A stretch of DNA of 64,000 nucleotides from SSF14 sp046331245. GTDB taxonomy: Bacteria; Actinomycetota; Acidimicrobiia; Acidimicrobiales; Microtrichaceae. The position numbers were made by a program, and so were the translations under genes. Below, in pieces: positions 31,090-39,515 of the stretch. Under the pieces are notes generated by a model. That model ran no database searches, had not been told where the DNA came from, and saw nothing but the letters and a program-made list of their open reading frames with translations. Where the stretch lies: the NCBI GenBank assembly GCA_046331245.1, contig JAXLRH010000003.1, forward strand, positions 310,001-374,000. The letters are read 5' to 3'. The number at the start of each line of letters is the position of its first letter. Positions within the stretch are counted from its first letter, which is position 1.

Positions 31090-32348
31090 CCGGGAGACCG
31101 GGCGGGAGCGCGCCTGTCGAGCACGCGTGGCGCGCCGAGGCGCCACGCGTGCTCGCAGCGGTCGTCCGCCGGTACGGCAACTTCGCCGACGCCGAGGCCG
31201 CGGTGCAGGAGGCGCTCGTCGCCGCCGCCGCATCGTGGCCGGTCGACGGCACGCCCGAGCGACCGGGCGCCTGGCTCGTGCGGGTCGCCTCACGCCGGAT
31301 GGTCGACCGCTACCGCGCGGACGAGGCGCGGCGCCGGCGCGAGGACCTCGCCGCGTCGTGGAGCGCCGCCGAGCCCGACCACGTGTCGGGTCGTGACGAC
31401 ACCCTCATGCTGATGGCGATGTGCTGTGCCCCGTCGCTCAGCCCGCCGGCGGCGATCCCGCTCACGCTCCGTGCCGTCGGTGGCCTCACCACCCGGGAGA
31501 TCGCGGCGGCCTTCCTGGTGCCCGAGGCGACGATGGCGCAGCGCATCAGCCGGGCGAAGGCCCGCATCCGCGATTCCGGCATCGCGCTGGGTCGACCCGG
31601 CGAGGATGCGATGCCGCTCGACGACACCCAGATCTCGTCCGTCCTTCACGTCCTGTACCTCATCTTCAACGAGGGGTACGCGACCAGCAGCGGGCCCGAG
31701 CTGGCTCGCGTCGACCTGTCCGCCGAGGCGATCCGGCTCGCCCGGGCCGTCGCCGAGGCGCGGCCCGACGACGCCGAGGCCGTCGCCCTCCTCGCGCTGA
31801 TGCTGCTCACCGACGCCCGGCGCCCCGCCCGTACGGGCGCGACCGGCGAGCTGGTGCCGCTGCTCGAGCAGGACCGCTCCGACTGGGACCGCGCCCTCGT
31901 CGCCGAGGGCCTCGCCCTCCTCACCGGGGCGCTGCGCACCGGCCCGCTCGGCGAGTACCAGCTCCAGGCCGCCATCGCCGCGGCGCACGACCGGGCCCTC
32001 ACGCCCGGCGACACCGACTGGGCCCACATCGCCGCCCTGTACGAGCGGCTGGAGCGGATGACGGGCAACCCGGCGGTGACGCTCAACCGGGCCGTCGCCG
32101 TGTCGATGGTGGACGGTCCCGACGCCGCGCTGGCGATGCTCACCGGGGTGGCCGACCGTCTGGAGGGGCACAACCGGCTCCACGCCGTTCGGGCGCACCT
32201 GCTCGAACGGGCGGGACGGGTGGACGAGGCGGTCACCGAGTTCCGCGCCGCCGCGGCCGGGGCGCTCAACGTGCGCGAGCAGCAGTACCTCACCCTGCAG
32301 GTCGCGCGATTGATGCGGCGTTCGGGTGGGGACGCAGGTCTACAGTGA
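31086..32348 (+). CDS. ECF42-type sigma factor with C-terminal helical extension
   Basis: A 420-residue factor starting GTG 31086, overlapping the DGPF stop. Region 2 is at about 12-75 (RRYGNFADAEAAVQEALVAA) and region 4 at about 105-160 (LTLRAVGGLTTREIAAAFLVPEATMAQRISRAKARI). A ~220-residue TPR-like tail follows, with LVPLLEQDRSDWDRALVAEGLALL and RMTGNPAVTLNRAVAVSMVDGP, typical of ECF42/SigJ-like DUF6596 proteins. The extension replaces an anti-sigma factor as controller. It probably transcribes the DGPF operon from the motif at 30606-30634. Confidence 0.93.
   Translation: MTGRPGGSAPVEHAWRAEAPRVLAAVVRRYGNFADAEAAVQEALVAAAASWPVDGTPERPGAWLVRVASRRMVDRYRADEARRRREDLAASWSAAEPDHVSGRDDTLMLMAMCCAPSLSPPAAIPLTLRAVGGLTTREIAAAFLVPEATMAQRISRAKARIRDSGIALGRPGEDAMPLDDTQISSVLHVLYLIFNEGYATSSGPELARVDLSAEAIRLARAVAEARPDDAEAVALLALMLLTDARRPARTGATGELVPLLEQDRSDWDRALVAEGLALLTGALRTGPLGEYQLQAAIAAAHDRALTPGDTDWAHIAALYERLERMTGNPAVTLNRAVAVSMVDGPDAALAMLTGVADRLEGHNRLHAVRAHLLERAGRVDEAVTEFRAAAAGALNVREQQYLTLQVARLMRRSGGDAGLQ
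32341..32346 (+). promoter_or_regulatory. predicted leaderless -10 (TACAGT) for substrate-binding lipoprotein
   Basis: TACAGT ends 6 nt before GTG 32353. It overlaps the last codons and stop of the sigma gene, so the binding protein may be expressed independently of it. Confidence 0.5.
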
Positions 32349-32352
32349 CGCG

Positions 32353-33741
32353 GTGCGCACGACACCGGGGCCCGCAACCATCGTCGTCGCCGTCGTCACC
32401 GCGGTGGTGCTGAGCGCCTGCGGCACACGGCTCCCCGACAGCGCCTTCGCTCCCCCGTCCACCACCGCGCCGACGGTCACGCCCACCGTCACGTCGCCGG
32501 CGGGTGGCACCACCACCGTCGTCGCGAATCAGGCCACCGACGTCGGCGTCACGCCCGACGAGATCCGCGTCGGCATGGTGGTCAGCGTCACCAGCCCCCT
32601 CGGCGCCGAGGCGTTCTCCGCTCCCGGCTACGGCGCTCGTGCCTACTTCGACGGCCTGAACGCGTCGGGCGGCATCAACGGGCGCAAGGTCAAGGTGGTG
32701 TTCTGCGACGACCAGTCGAGCGGCGCCGGCAACCAGGAGTGCCTCCACAAGCTCATCGAGCAGGACAAGGTGTTCGCCTTCGCCGGCAACTCGATCTTCC
32801 AGTACGCGGGTGCGGGCTACGTGAGCGAGCAGGCCGTGCCCGACATCGGCGGCCAGCCCATCGGCAGCGAGTACGACCAGTACCAGCACCTGTACTCGAT
32901 CTACGGCAGCTCGTCCCCCCGCAACGGCGTGGTCGGCTTCGACGGGAAGCTGTACGGCGGCACCGAGGTGTACCGCTACTTCAAGGACAAGATGCACGCG
33001 AAGGTCGCCGCGGTCGTCGCCTACAACCAGAGCGACTCCCTCCGCTACGCCCACTACACGCAGGACGGCCTGGAGCGTGAGGGCTACAAGGTCGTGCTCG
33101 AGTCCGTCGACTTCGGGGTGAGCAACTGGGACGCCATCGTCCTCGACATGCGCTCGCGGGGCGTCCAGATCGTGTTCGACGCATTGGAGAACACCGGCAA
33201 CGTCAACCTCTGCAAGGCCATGGACCGCAACGGCTTCCAGGTGGAGGCGAAGGTCGTGACGGTGCAGGGGTGGACCGACAGCGTGCGCACCGATTACGGC
33301 GACTCGCCGCAGTGCCGCAACTCCCTGTACGCCACCGGCAACGACCGCAACTACGCCGACACCAAGTACAAGGTCGTGGAGAAGTTCCGCAAGGACATGG
33401 CCCGCTCCTACCCGGACCGCCAGGACAAGCTGTCGATGTGGACGCTCGAGGGCTGGGCGTCGGCACAGTGGTTCGCCGACGCGGCGGCGTCGTGCGGCGC
33501 GGCGCTCACCCGGGTCTGCGTCGAGGCGTACATGAACCGCACCACGCCCTACGACGGGCACGGCCTGCTCACGCCCCGCAACTTCGTCGTGTCGACGAAC
33601 CCCGGCGCCGACAGCGAGGCCTGCCTCAACGTGGCGAAGTGGTCCGACGACGCCGAGAAGGGCCGCGGCGGCTGGGTCACGGAGGTCAAGGACATGAACA
33701 AGAACTGTTCCAAGGTCCCCCAGATCCCCTACACCGCCTAG
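32353..33741 (+). CDS. branched-chain amino acid-type substrate-binding lipoprotein
   Basis: A 462-residue periplasmic binding protein of the Peripla_BP_6/LivJ class. A signal peptide with lipobox LSAC (Cys23) and a Thr/Pro linker (about 34-65) precede the two-lobed domain (EIRVGMVVSVTSPLGAEAFSAPGYGARAYFDGLNASGGINGRKVKVVFCDDQ). Four or more Cys suggest disulfides. It is convergent with the livF-livG-livHM genes, which probably supply its ABC transporter, although separate transcription units are unusual. The ligand could be an amino acid, amide, urea or aromatic acid. Confidence 0.88.
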   Translation: MRTTPGPATIVVAVVTAVVLSACGTRLPDSAFAPPSTTAPTVTPTVTSPAGGTTTVVANQATDVGVTPDEIRVGMVVSVTSPLGAEAFSAPGYGARAYFDGLNASGGINGRKVKVVFCDDQSSGAGNQECLHKLIEQDKVFAFAGNSIFQYAGAGYVSEQAVPDIGGQPIGSEYDQYQHLYSIYGSSSPRNGVVGFDGKLYGGTEVYRYFKDKMHAKVAAVVAYNQSDSLRYAHYTQDGLEREGYKVVLESVDFGVSNWDAIVLDMRSRGVQIVFDALENTGNVNLCKAMDRNGFQVEAKVVTVQGWTDSVRTDYGDSPQCRNSLYATGNDRNYADTKYKVVEKFRKDMARSYPDRQDKLSMWTLEGWASAQWFADAAASCGAALTRVCVEAYMNRTTPYDGHGLLTPRNFVVSTNPGADSEACLNVAKWSDDAEKGRGGWVTEVKDMNKNCSKVPQIPYTA

Positions 33742-33793
33742 CCCGCCCCGCTCCCTCTTCGCCCCTCTCCTCCGCTCTCGCGCCCCCTTCTGG

Positions 33794-33840
33794 TTTTGGG
33801 GTTCGTTGTGCGCGAGGGGTGCACACAACGAACCCCAAAA
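33794..33840. repeat. interspersed palindrome family B, copy B2
   Basis: The 17-bp arms and 13-nt centre are identical to copy B1; here CC after the final A extends the stem to 19 bp. It lies in the 146-bp gap between convergent genes, right before a G-rich tract. Confidence 0.85.
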
Positions 33841-33843
33841 CCC

Positions 33844-33887
33844 GGGGAATGCGGCGGGATGGGGGAATGGGCGGGATGGGGGCAGGG
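33844..33887 (+). other. G-quadruplex-capable tract next to palindrome B2
   Basis: Seven G-runs of 3-5 bases separated by 1-8 nt end exactly at the stop codon of livF. Being G-rich on the plus strand, it would affect the non-template strand for the plus-strand gene and the template strand for livF. Confidence 0.5.
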
Positions 33888-34598
33888 TCAGTCGTAGCTG
33901 CCGGCGTAGGCCGCGGAGAGCTCGGCCGGTTCGCCGGCGAAGGAGATCTCGCCACGACGGAGCACGTACACGGTGTCGGCGAGGCGGAGGACGTCGTGGA
34001 GGAACTGCTCGACGATGACCACCACCCTTTCGGGGCCGGACAGACCCCAGATGGCGTCGGACATGCGGGCGGTCGCGGCCGGCGAGAGCCCCCGGCTGAC
34101 CTCGTCGAGGAGGACCACCGGCGAGGGCTTCACCAGCACCCGTGAGAGCGCCACCATCTGCCGCTCACCGCCCGAGAGGGTGCCCGCCCGTCGCTCCATG
34201 AGGCGTTCCAGCTCGGGGAACACCCGCAGCGCCGGCTCGATCGGTGCGCCGCCGCCGAACACGGCGAGGTTCTCGGCGACCGACATCCCGCCGAACATGT
34301 TCGCCTCGTCGGGCACCAGCGCGATGCCGGCGTCGGCGCGCTGGAAGGTCGTGTAGTGCGTGAGGTCGCGCCCACCGAAGCGGATCGAGCCGGAGGTGAG
34401 CGGCACGACGCCTGCAATGGCGCGGAGCAGCGTCGACTTGCCGGCGCCGTTGCGTCCGAGCAGCGCCACGACCGACCCCGGCATGATGCGGAGCGACACG
34501 CCGTGCACCGCCTCGACCGGGCCGTAGCCGGCGCGCGCGTCGATCACCTCCAGCACCCCGGCGTCCAGGGTGGACCCACCTGCCGTGACGTCGCTCAC
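33888..34598 (-). CDS. livF: branched-chain amino acid-type ABC ATPase LivF
   Basis: A 236-residue ABC ATPase: Walker A GRNGAGKST, signature LSGGERQ, Walker B VVLLDE and the LivF-like VPDEANMF Q-loop region, where Asp-Glu replaces the usual Gln-rich segment. The initiator is GTG overlapping the livG stop as GTGA. It would pair with LivG below LivHM. Confidence 0.9.
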   Translation of the reverse strand: MSDVTAGGSTLDAGVLEVIDARAGYGPVEAVHGVSLRIMPGSVVALLGRNGAGKSTLLRAIAGVVPLTSGSIRFGGRDLTHYTTFQRADAGIALVPDEANMFGGMSVAENLAVFGGGAPIEPALRVFPELERLMERRAGTLSGGERQMVALSRVLVKPSPVVLLDEVSRGLSPAATARMSDAIWGLSGPERVVVIVEQFLHDVLRLADTVYVLRRGEISFAGEPAELSAAYAGSYD

Positions 34599-35362
34599 GG
34601 CGCCGCCGTCTCGGTGTCGATGCCGAGGGTGACCGAGCGCACGTCGGCGCGACCGATCACCTCGGCGGGCGCCCCCACGGCGATGAGTCGCCCGGACGCG
34701 AGCACGGCGACGGTGTCGGCGGCGTCACGCACGAGGTCGAGGTCGTGCTCGACGAGCAGCAGCGCGAGGCCTCGGGAGGCGAGGCGGTGGAGCACCCCGT
34801 GCAGCTCCTCGGTCTCGACGTCGTCGAGGCCACTCGCCGGTTCGTCCAGCAGCAGCACGCTCGGCCTGGTGCACAGGGCCCGGCCCAGCTCGACCGTGCG
34901 GAGGGTGCCCGTGGGGAGACGCCCTCCCTGGACGTGGCGGACCGGACGAAGGCCGAGCTCGCCCAGGAGGTCCTCCACGAGGCGGCGGGCCTCGGTCGCT
35001 CGCCGATCGGGCCGGCCGAGGAGGCCGCGCAGGAGGCCGTCGCGATGGCGGCTCTCGGCCGCGACGCGGAGGTTCTCCTCGACGGTGAGGCTCGCGAACA
35101 CCGTGGACTGCTGGAAGGTGCGGGCCATGCCGCGCCGGGCGCGGGCGTCGGGCGGCAGCGCGGTCACGTCGACGCCGCCGAGGAGCACCCGGCCCTCGTC
35201 GGGCTCGAGCACGCCGGACAGGGCGTTGAACAGGGTGGTCTTGCCCGCGCCGTTCGGGCCGATCATCGCGGTGATCCGGCCGGGCTCGACGAGCAGGTCG
35301 ACGTGGTCGACGATGACGCGTTCGTCGTAGGTCACGACGATGCCCTCGGCCTGGAGCGACAT
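34595..35362 (-). CDS. livG: branched-chain amino acid-type ABC ATPase LivG
   Basis: A 255-residue ABC ATPase with Walker A GPNGAGKTT, the LivG-type TFQQSTVFASLTVEENL Q-loop and Walker B VLLLDEPASGLD. The signature is altered: GGRLPTGTLRTVELGRAL stands where LSxGQ-type sequence is normal, with PTG in place of SxG. The start ATG 35362 gives normal length; a GTG at 35383 overlapping the livHM stop is an alternative that would couple translation. It lies in the operon livHM-livG-livF. Confidence 0.88.
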   Translation of the reverse strand: MSLQAEGIVVTYDERVIVDHVDLLVEPGRITAMIGPNGAGKTTLFNALSGVLEPDEGRVLLGGVDVTALPPDARARRGMARTFQQSTVFASLTVEENLRVAAESRHRDGLLRGLLGRPDRRATEARRLVEDLLGELGLRPVRHVQGGRLPTGTLRTVELGRALCTRPSVLLLDEPASGLDDVETEELHGVLHRLASRGLALLLVEHDLDLVRDAADTVAVLASGRLIAVGAPAEVIGRADVRSVTLGIDTETAAP

Positions 35363-35376
35363 GGGGGCGACGGTGC

Positions 35377-37308
35377 TCAGCACTGCTTCAGCCGTTTCGC
35401 CACGACGGCCCCGGCGGGCGACAGGCGCACGCGCGGCGGCGGGCCGTCGTCCTCGAAGCGGGCCGTGAACGTGCGGACGCCACGCCGTACCGAGTACACG
35501 AGGCCGCCGGGCAGACGGCCGAGCATGATGGCCACGATGCCGATCGCCAGCGTCGAGATGCCCTCGCCGAAGGCGGCGTCGAGGGCGACGAGCGCGGCAG
35601 CGCCCATGACGGCGCCGGCTGCGCTGTCGACGCCGAACACGACGACGGTGGCGAACCAGAGGAGGCCGCGGATGGGGTCGAACGCGGTGGCGTCGAAGGC
35701 TCGGCTCGATGCCGCGAGCAGCGTGCCGCCGAACCCCGCCAACAGGGCGCTGGCGGCGAACATCACGAGCTTGAGCCGGGGGACGTCGATGCCCGACGCA
35801 CGCGCGCCGGCCTCGTCGTCCCGCACGGCGACGAGCGCACGGCCGAGCCGGCCGCGGTGGAGGTTCCGCACGAGGATCAGCGCGCCGCCGAGGCCGAGCA
35901 GCTCGAACGTGTAGAAGCTGTCGTCGCTGCGGAAGAGCGGCGGCGGCCCGATGTGGACGCCGGTGACGAAGCTCGGTTGGGCGAACACGAACCGGCTCAC
36001 CACCGCGCCGACGGCGAACGTCGTGAGCGCCAGGAAGAGCCCACGTCGCCGAATGGCCAGCCAGCTCGTGAGCAGACCGACGGGCACGACCAGCATCGCC
36101 CCGAGCGGGATGGCGATGAGGCCGTTCACCGCGGGGAACGGGCCGAGCTCGCCCTGCGCGAGCTTGGCGGTGAGCAGGGCGCCGAGCCCCGCGAAGCCCG
36201 CCTGCCCGAGCGAGATCTGCCCGCCGTAGCCGCTGAGCACGACGATCGACACGAGGATCACGGCGAGGGCCGGCACCTGCTGCGCGGTGCGCAGGTTCTC
36301 GGTCGAGGCCACGAACGGCACGCACAGGAGCACGAGCGCGGGGATCCACCATCCCCGTGGGGTGGACAGCTCGCGTCGCACCGCGAGGCGTGCCGTGGTT
36401 CCGGTGTCGCCGTCACCTCCGGGCTCGTCGAGCCGCTTCATGGCGAGCAGCGCCAGGAACAGCACGACGACGAAGAGGTTGGTGGTGAGCGCGTCCATCA
36501 GCTGCCCGCCGAGGCCACCCGGGTGGAACTGCGTGAGCTCGGCCTGCCCAATGCCGATGACCAGCGCGGCGACGACAGCCCGCCCCGGATGCGACGCGCC
36601 GGCGATGACGACGACCGCCATCGTCTCGAGCACGACGAGCGTGAGCCCGATCGGGTCCAGGCTGCTCAGCGCCGGGGCGAGCAGCATCCCGCTCAGCGCG
36701 GCGAGCGAGGAGCCGACGGCCCACCCGATGGCCGAGACGGTGTCGCTGTCGATGCCGGCGAGCTCGGCGAGCACTCGCGACTCCACGACGGCGCGCACGG
36801 TGCGGCCGACGCGGGTGCGTTGCACCAGCACCAGCCCGGCGCCGACCAGCACCACGGCCAGCACGTCGACGATGGTCTCGGCACGGATGTAGATGCCGTT
36901 CGTCAGCTCGAACGACCGCTGCGGCACCAGGGAGGGCACGTCGGTGCGGGCCTGCCCGCCCCACACCGCGTAGGCGACGCCCAGCAGCAGCACGAGCACA
37001 CCCAGCGTCGCGGCCAGGAGCTCGGCCGGTGCGGCGCCGCGACGGCGCAGGGTGCGGAACACGAGGAGGTCGAGCAGCACCCCCATCGCCGGGCCGATGC
37101 CGAGCACGACGAGGAGGCCGGCGAGCCCGACCGGCCAGTGCCACGAGCGCACGAGGAACCAGACGAGATACGCCGAGAACATGGCGATGGCGCCGAAGGC
37201 CAGGTTGAACACGCCCGTGACCCGGTAGGTCACGAGCAGGCCGAGGCCGGACAACCCGGCCACGGCGCCGATGCCCAGGCCCGCGAGCGCGAGGGCGATG
37301 ATCAGCAC
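35377..37308 (-). CDS. fused LivH-LivM ABC permease
   Basis: A 643-residue polytopic protein. Residues 1-300 match LivH (GLGLLVTYRVTGVFNLAFGAIAMFSAYL) and residues 320-625 match LivM (VILSGYGGQISLGQAGFAGLGA and the VRDDEAGARASGIDV cytoplasmic loop), joined by a charged linker. Such fusions occur in actinobacteria and ensure equal amounts of both halves. With LivG, LivF and the upstream lipoprotein it would import a branched-chain or related amino acid. The gene starts 3 bp after the stop of a small zinc-ribbon membrane protein. Confidence 0.9.
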   Translation of the reverse strand: MLIIALALAGLGIGAVAGLSGLGLLVTYRVTGVFNLAFGAIAMFSAYLVWFLVRSWHWPVGLAGLLVVLGIGPAMGVLLDLLVFRTLRRRGAAPAELLAATLGVLVLLLGVAYAVWGGQARTDVPSLVPQRSFELTNGIYIRAETIVDVLAVVLVGAGLVLVQRTRVGRTVRAVVESRVLAELAGIDSDTVSAIGWAVGSSLAALSGMLLAPALSSLDPIGLTLVVLETMAVVVIAGASHPGRAVVAALVIGIGQAELTQFHPGGLGGQLMDALTTNLFVVVLFLALLAMKRLDEPGGDGDTGTTARLAVRRELSTPRGWWIPALVLLCVPFVASTENLRTAQQVPALAVILVSIVVLSGYGGQISLGQAGFAGLGALLTAKLAQGELGPFPAVNGLIAIPLGAMLVVPVGLLTSWLAIRRRGLFLALTTFAVGAVVSRFVFAQPSFVTGVHIGPPPLFRSDDSFYTFELLGLGGALILVRNLHRGRLGRALVAVRDDEAGARASGIDVPRLKLVMFAASALLAGFGGTLLAASSRAFDATAFDPIRGLLWFATVVVFGVDSAAGAVMGAAALVALDAAFGEGISTLAIGIVAIMLGRLPGGLVYSVRRGVRTFTARFEDDGPPPRVRLSPAGAVVAKRLKQC

Positions 37309-37311
37309 GGC

Positions 37312-37839
37312 TCAGGACTCGGGGGTGGTGGGCTCACAGATGGGACACGCCACCAGGCCGCGTTCGTCGATCTCGGCCCGGCTCACCGTGGTGGCCGCAG
37401 GCTTGTCCGCGACGAGCGCGCAGTCGGACCGGTGGTAGCGGGTGCCCTCGGGTACGGACACGACGCCGGTCGCCGTGCGCGGCGGCACCGGCGCGACGGG
37501 GGCTGCGTCGGCGGCGGGTGCGTCGACGGCCTCGGTGAGCAGGCGGTAGAGGCTGGCGACCATCTCGGCGGCGTTGTCGGAGCTGCGCCGGCTCCGGTCG
37601 CTCGCGATGAACACGGATCCCGCGACGAGCAGGCCGACGCCCGGGAGGGACGCCGACGCGAGGTACGGGATCTGCTGGGCGACGACCGCCTTCCCGGAGA
37701 TGCCGTACCACCCGAGCAGGATCAGGAGGCCACCGACCACCACCGCGGCCCACTCCATGAGCCCGCGCAGGCTCGACCGTGGCCGAGGTTCCTCCCGCCC
37801 GCCGGAGGACGGAGCGTCGGTGCTGCCGGGGATCGTCAC
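37312..37839 (-). CDS. two-helix membrane protein with zinc-ribbon-like tail
   Basis: A 175-residue protein; GTG 37839 is chosen because TAGGTT lies 7 nt upstream, although ATG 37860 is in frame. Two helices lie at about 30-50 and 60-80. The C-terminal ~50 residues carry VPEGTRYHRSDCALVADK...GLVACPICEP, an HxxxC...CxxC arrangement like Ada-type zinc modules. It leads the transporter operon and may tune or localise the transporter; the function is unknown. Confidence 0.6.
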   Translation of the reverse strand: MTIPGSTDAPSSGGREEPRPRSSLRGLMEWAAVVVGGLLILLGWYGISGKAVVAQQIPYLASASLPGVGLLVAGSVFIASDRSRRSSDNAAEMVASLYRLLTEAVDAPAADAAPVAPVPPRTATGVVSVPEGTRYHRSDCALVADKPAATTVSRAEIDERGLVACPICEPTTPES

Positions 37840-37846
37840 CTGTCGC

Positions 37847-37852
37847 AACCTA
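37847..37852 (-). promoter_or_regulatory. predicted leaderless -10 (TAGGTT) for liv operon
   Basis: TAGGTT on the minus strand ends 7 nt before GTG 37839. A divergent leaderless -10 for the thioesterase lies at 37906. Confidence 0.5.
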
Positions 37853-37905
37853 GACCCCATCGCGTCGCCGAACCGGGAATTGAGTACCCCCACACGCGCC
37901 GAGTG

Positions 37906-37911
37906 CATACT
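37906..37911 (+). promoter_or_regulatory. predicted leaderless -10 (CATACT) for thioesterase
   Basis: CATACT ends 6 nt before GTG 37918; a weak TTGAGT lies 20 nt upstream of the hexamer. No ribosome binding site is seen. Confidence 0.4.
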
Positions 37912-37917
37912 TCCGGC

Positions 37918-38367
37918 GTGAGCAATGACACGATCCCACTGCACGCCCACCTCGGTCTGGAGTTCGACGGCTTCGAGGCCGGGTCGCACCGAGCCGTGGT
38001 GCGGATGCCGGTGGCGCCGCCCGCGTTCGGGTTCACGGGCAACCTCCACGGCGGCGCCATCGCCACGATGGTGGACCTCGCGTGCGCCCTCGCCGCAGCG
38101 CAGGCGACGTCGTTCGACGCCGAACAGGAGTCGCTGATCACCGCCGACATGCACGTGCGCTACCTCGGCCGGCCGACCACCTCCACGGTCGTGGCCCGCG
38201 CCGAGATCGTGCGGCTCGGCAGTCAGATGATCGTGGTGGAGTGCCGGGTGCTCGACGAGGAGGATCACCTCGTCGCGGCCGCCGACCTCTCGATGATGCG
38301 GGTGAGTCGTCGCCGACCCCTGCTCGGACCCGACGGAGAGCCGGCCCCCGACCCGTCGCTCACCTGA
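37918..38367 (+). CDS. PaaI-type hotdog thioesterase
   Basis: A 149-residue hotdog-fold protein with GFTGNLHGGAIATMVDLACALAA, the catalytic-loop helix of PaaI/YdiI-like acyl-CoA thioesterases, and LITADMHVRYLGRPTTSTVVARAEIVR. It hydrolyses acyl- or aryl-CoA esters. The 3' end overlaps the convergent acyltransferase by 8 bp. Confidence 0.85.
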   Translation: MSNDTIPLHAHLGLEFDGFEAGSHRAVVRMPVAPPAFGFTGNLHGGAIATMVDLACALAAAQATSFDAEQESLITADMHVRYLGRPTTSTVVARAEIVRLGSQMIVVECRVLDEEDHLVAAADLSMMRVSRRRPLLGPDGEPAPDPSLT

Positions 38368-39445
38368 TGTTCGGTCGCTCCACGAGATACCACGACGCGG
38401 CGGCGACGAACAGCGTGGCGAGGCACGTCGGCGCGGCGAGCGTCGGTCCGCTCCAGTGGAGTCCGCTGGCCACCAGCAGCTGCCCCACAGGGAACCCGTA
38501 GAGGTACAGCCCGTACGAGACGTCGTTGCGGGCGCCGACCTTCCGGAGCAGCGGCGGTGCGAAGTGGCCGATTCCGACCAGTACGTACGGCGTCAGGAGC
38601 GACCCGATGGGGCGGTACCAGCCGAGCGGGATCGACGCCGTCGCGAGCGCTGTGGCGACGGCGAACAGCGGGAGCGTGAGCGGCACACGGTGTGCGTGGA
38701 CGCCGACGACGGCGCCCACGAGGAACACCGCCCACAGGGTGAAGAACTCGTACGCGCTCAGGGCGCCGAGGAACGGGAACGGGATGGTGCCGAGCACGTT
38801 GTGGTCGGCGATCGAGTCGACGACCACGGCGAGCGCGATCGACAGGACCGTCACCGTCGCGAGGAACTGGGGACGCCGCTTGCCGGCGATCCAGAGGCGG
38901 ATCACGGCGAACACGACGAGGTAGCAGGCGAACTCGTACGCCAGGCTCCAGAGGCTGCCGTTGATCGCGTTGGGGTAGGGCATGCGATCGAGCGTCGACC
39001 CGAGCGCGTACTGCCGGATGTCGAGGGTGAGGTTCTGGATGACGAACGACCGCGCCGACCCGCCCGGCGGGTACAGCACCGACTTCCACGGCATGTCCCG
39101 GACGACGGCGATGATCGGCCCGATCACCCACGCCGTGACGAACAGGCAGGCCCAGTAGCCCGGGAAGATACGGCGCACGCGGTGGGCGAAGAAGCGGCCC
39201 GTCGAGAGCTTCTCGGCGCTGATCCCGATGAGGAGACCGGAGAGGGCGAAGAACCCGATGACCGCGAATGTGCCGAGGGTGAGGTCGCCCTTGCTCAGGG
39301 CGAGCAGCGGCTCCACGCCGAATCCGCCGATGGGATACGAGTGGCTCACGATCACGAGGCACGACAGGACGATGCGCAGCAGGCCGAAGCAGTTGCCGCC
39401 CTTCTTCAAGGCTCCGGTGGTCTCGATGGTCGGCCAGCGAGCCAC
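38360..39445 (-). CDS. acyltransferase 3 family membrane protein
   Basis: A 361-residue OafA-like protein with about ten helices. LLRIVLSCLVIVSHSYPIGG carries the catalytic-type His, and IGFFALSGLLI and RRIFPGYWA follow. It O-acylates a sugar of a surface glycan using a cytosolic acyl donor. GTG 39445 has no ribosome binding site; an in-frame ATT at 39493 lies 6 nt after TAGCTT and might be the real initiation point. Confidence 0.85.
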   Translation of the reverse strand: MARWPTIETTGALKKGGNCFGLLRIVLSCLVIVSHSYPIGGFGVEPLLALSKGDLTLGTFAVIGFFALSGLLIGISAEKLSTGRFFAHRVRRIFPGYWACLFVTAWVIGPIIAVVRDMPWKSVLYPPGGSARSFVIQNLTLDIRQYALGSTLDRMPYPNAINGSLWSLAYEFACYLVVFAVIRLWIAGKRRPQFLATVTVLSIALAVVVDSIADHNVLGTIPFPFLGALSAYEFFTLWAVFLVGAVVGVHAHRVPLTLPLFAVATALATASIPLGWYRPIGSLLTPYVLVGIGHFAPPLLRKVGARNDVSYGLYLYGFPVGQLLVASGLHWSGPTLAAPTCLATLFVAAASWYLVERPNIR

Positions 39446-39515
39446 GCTGTCGCGGGCCGAGGCAATCGCAGGGGGAAGGGTGAGCGCGGGAATGCGGCGA
39501 AGCTAGCAGCGCGCC

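Noticed and set aside
35857..38367. 836-codon plus-strand ORF across livHM
   Set aside because: Only its last part, from GTG 37918, encodes a real protein (thioesterase).
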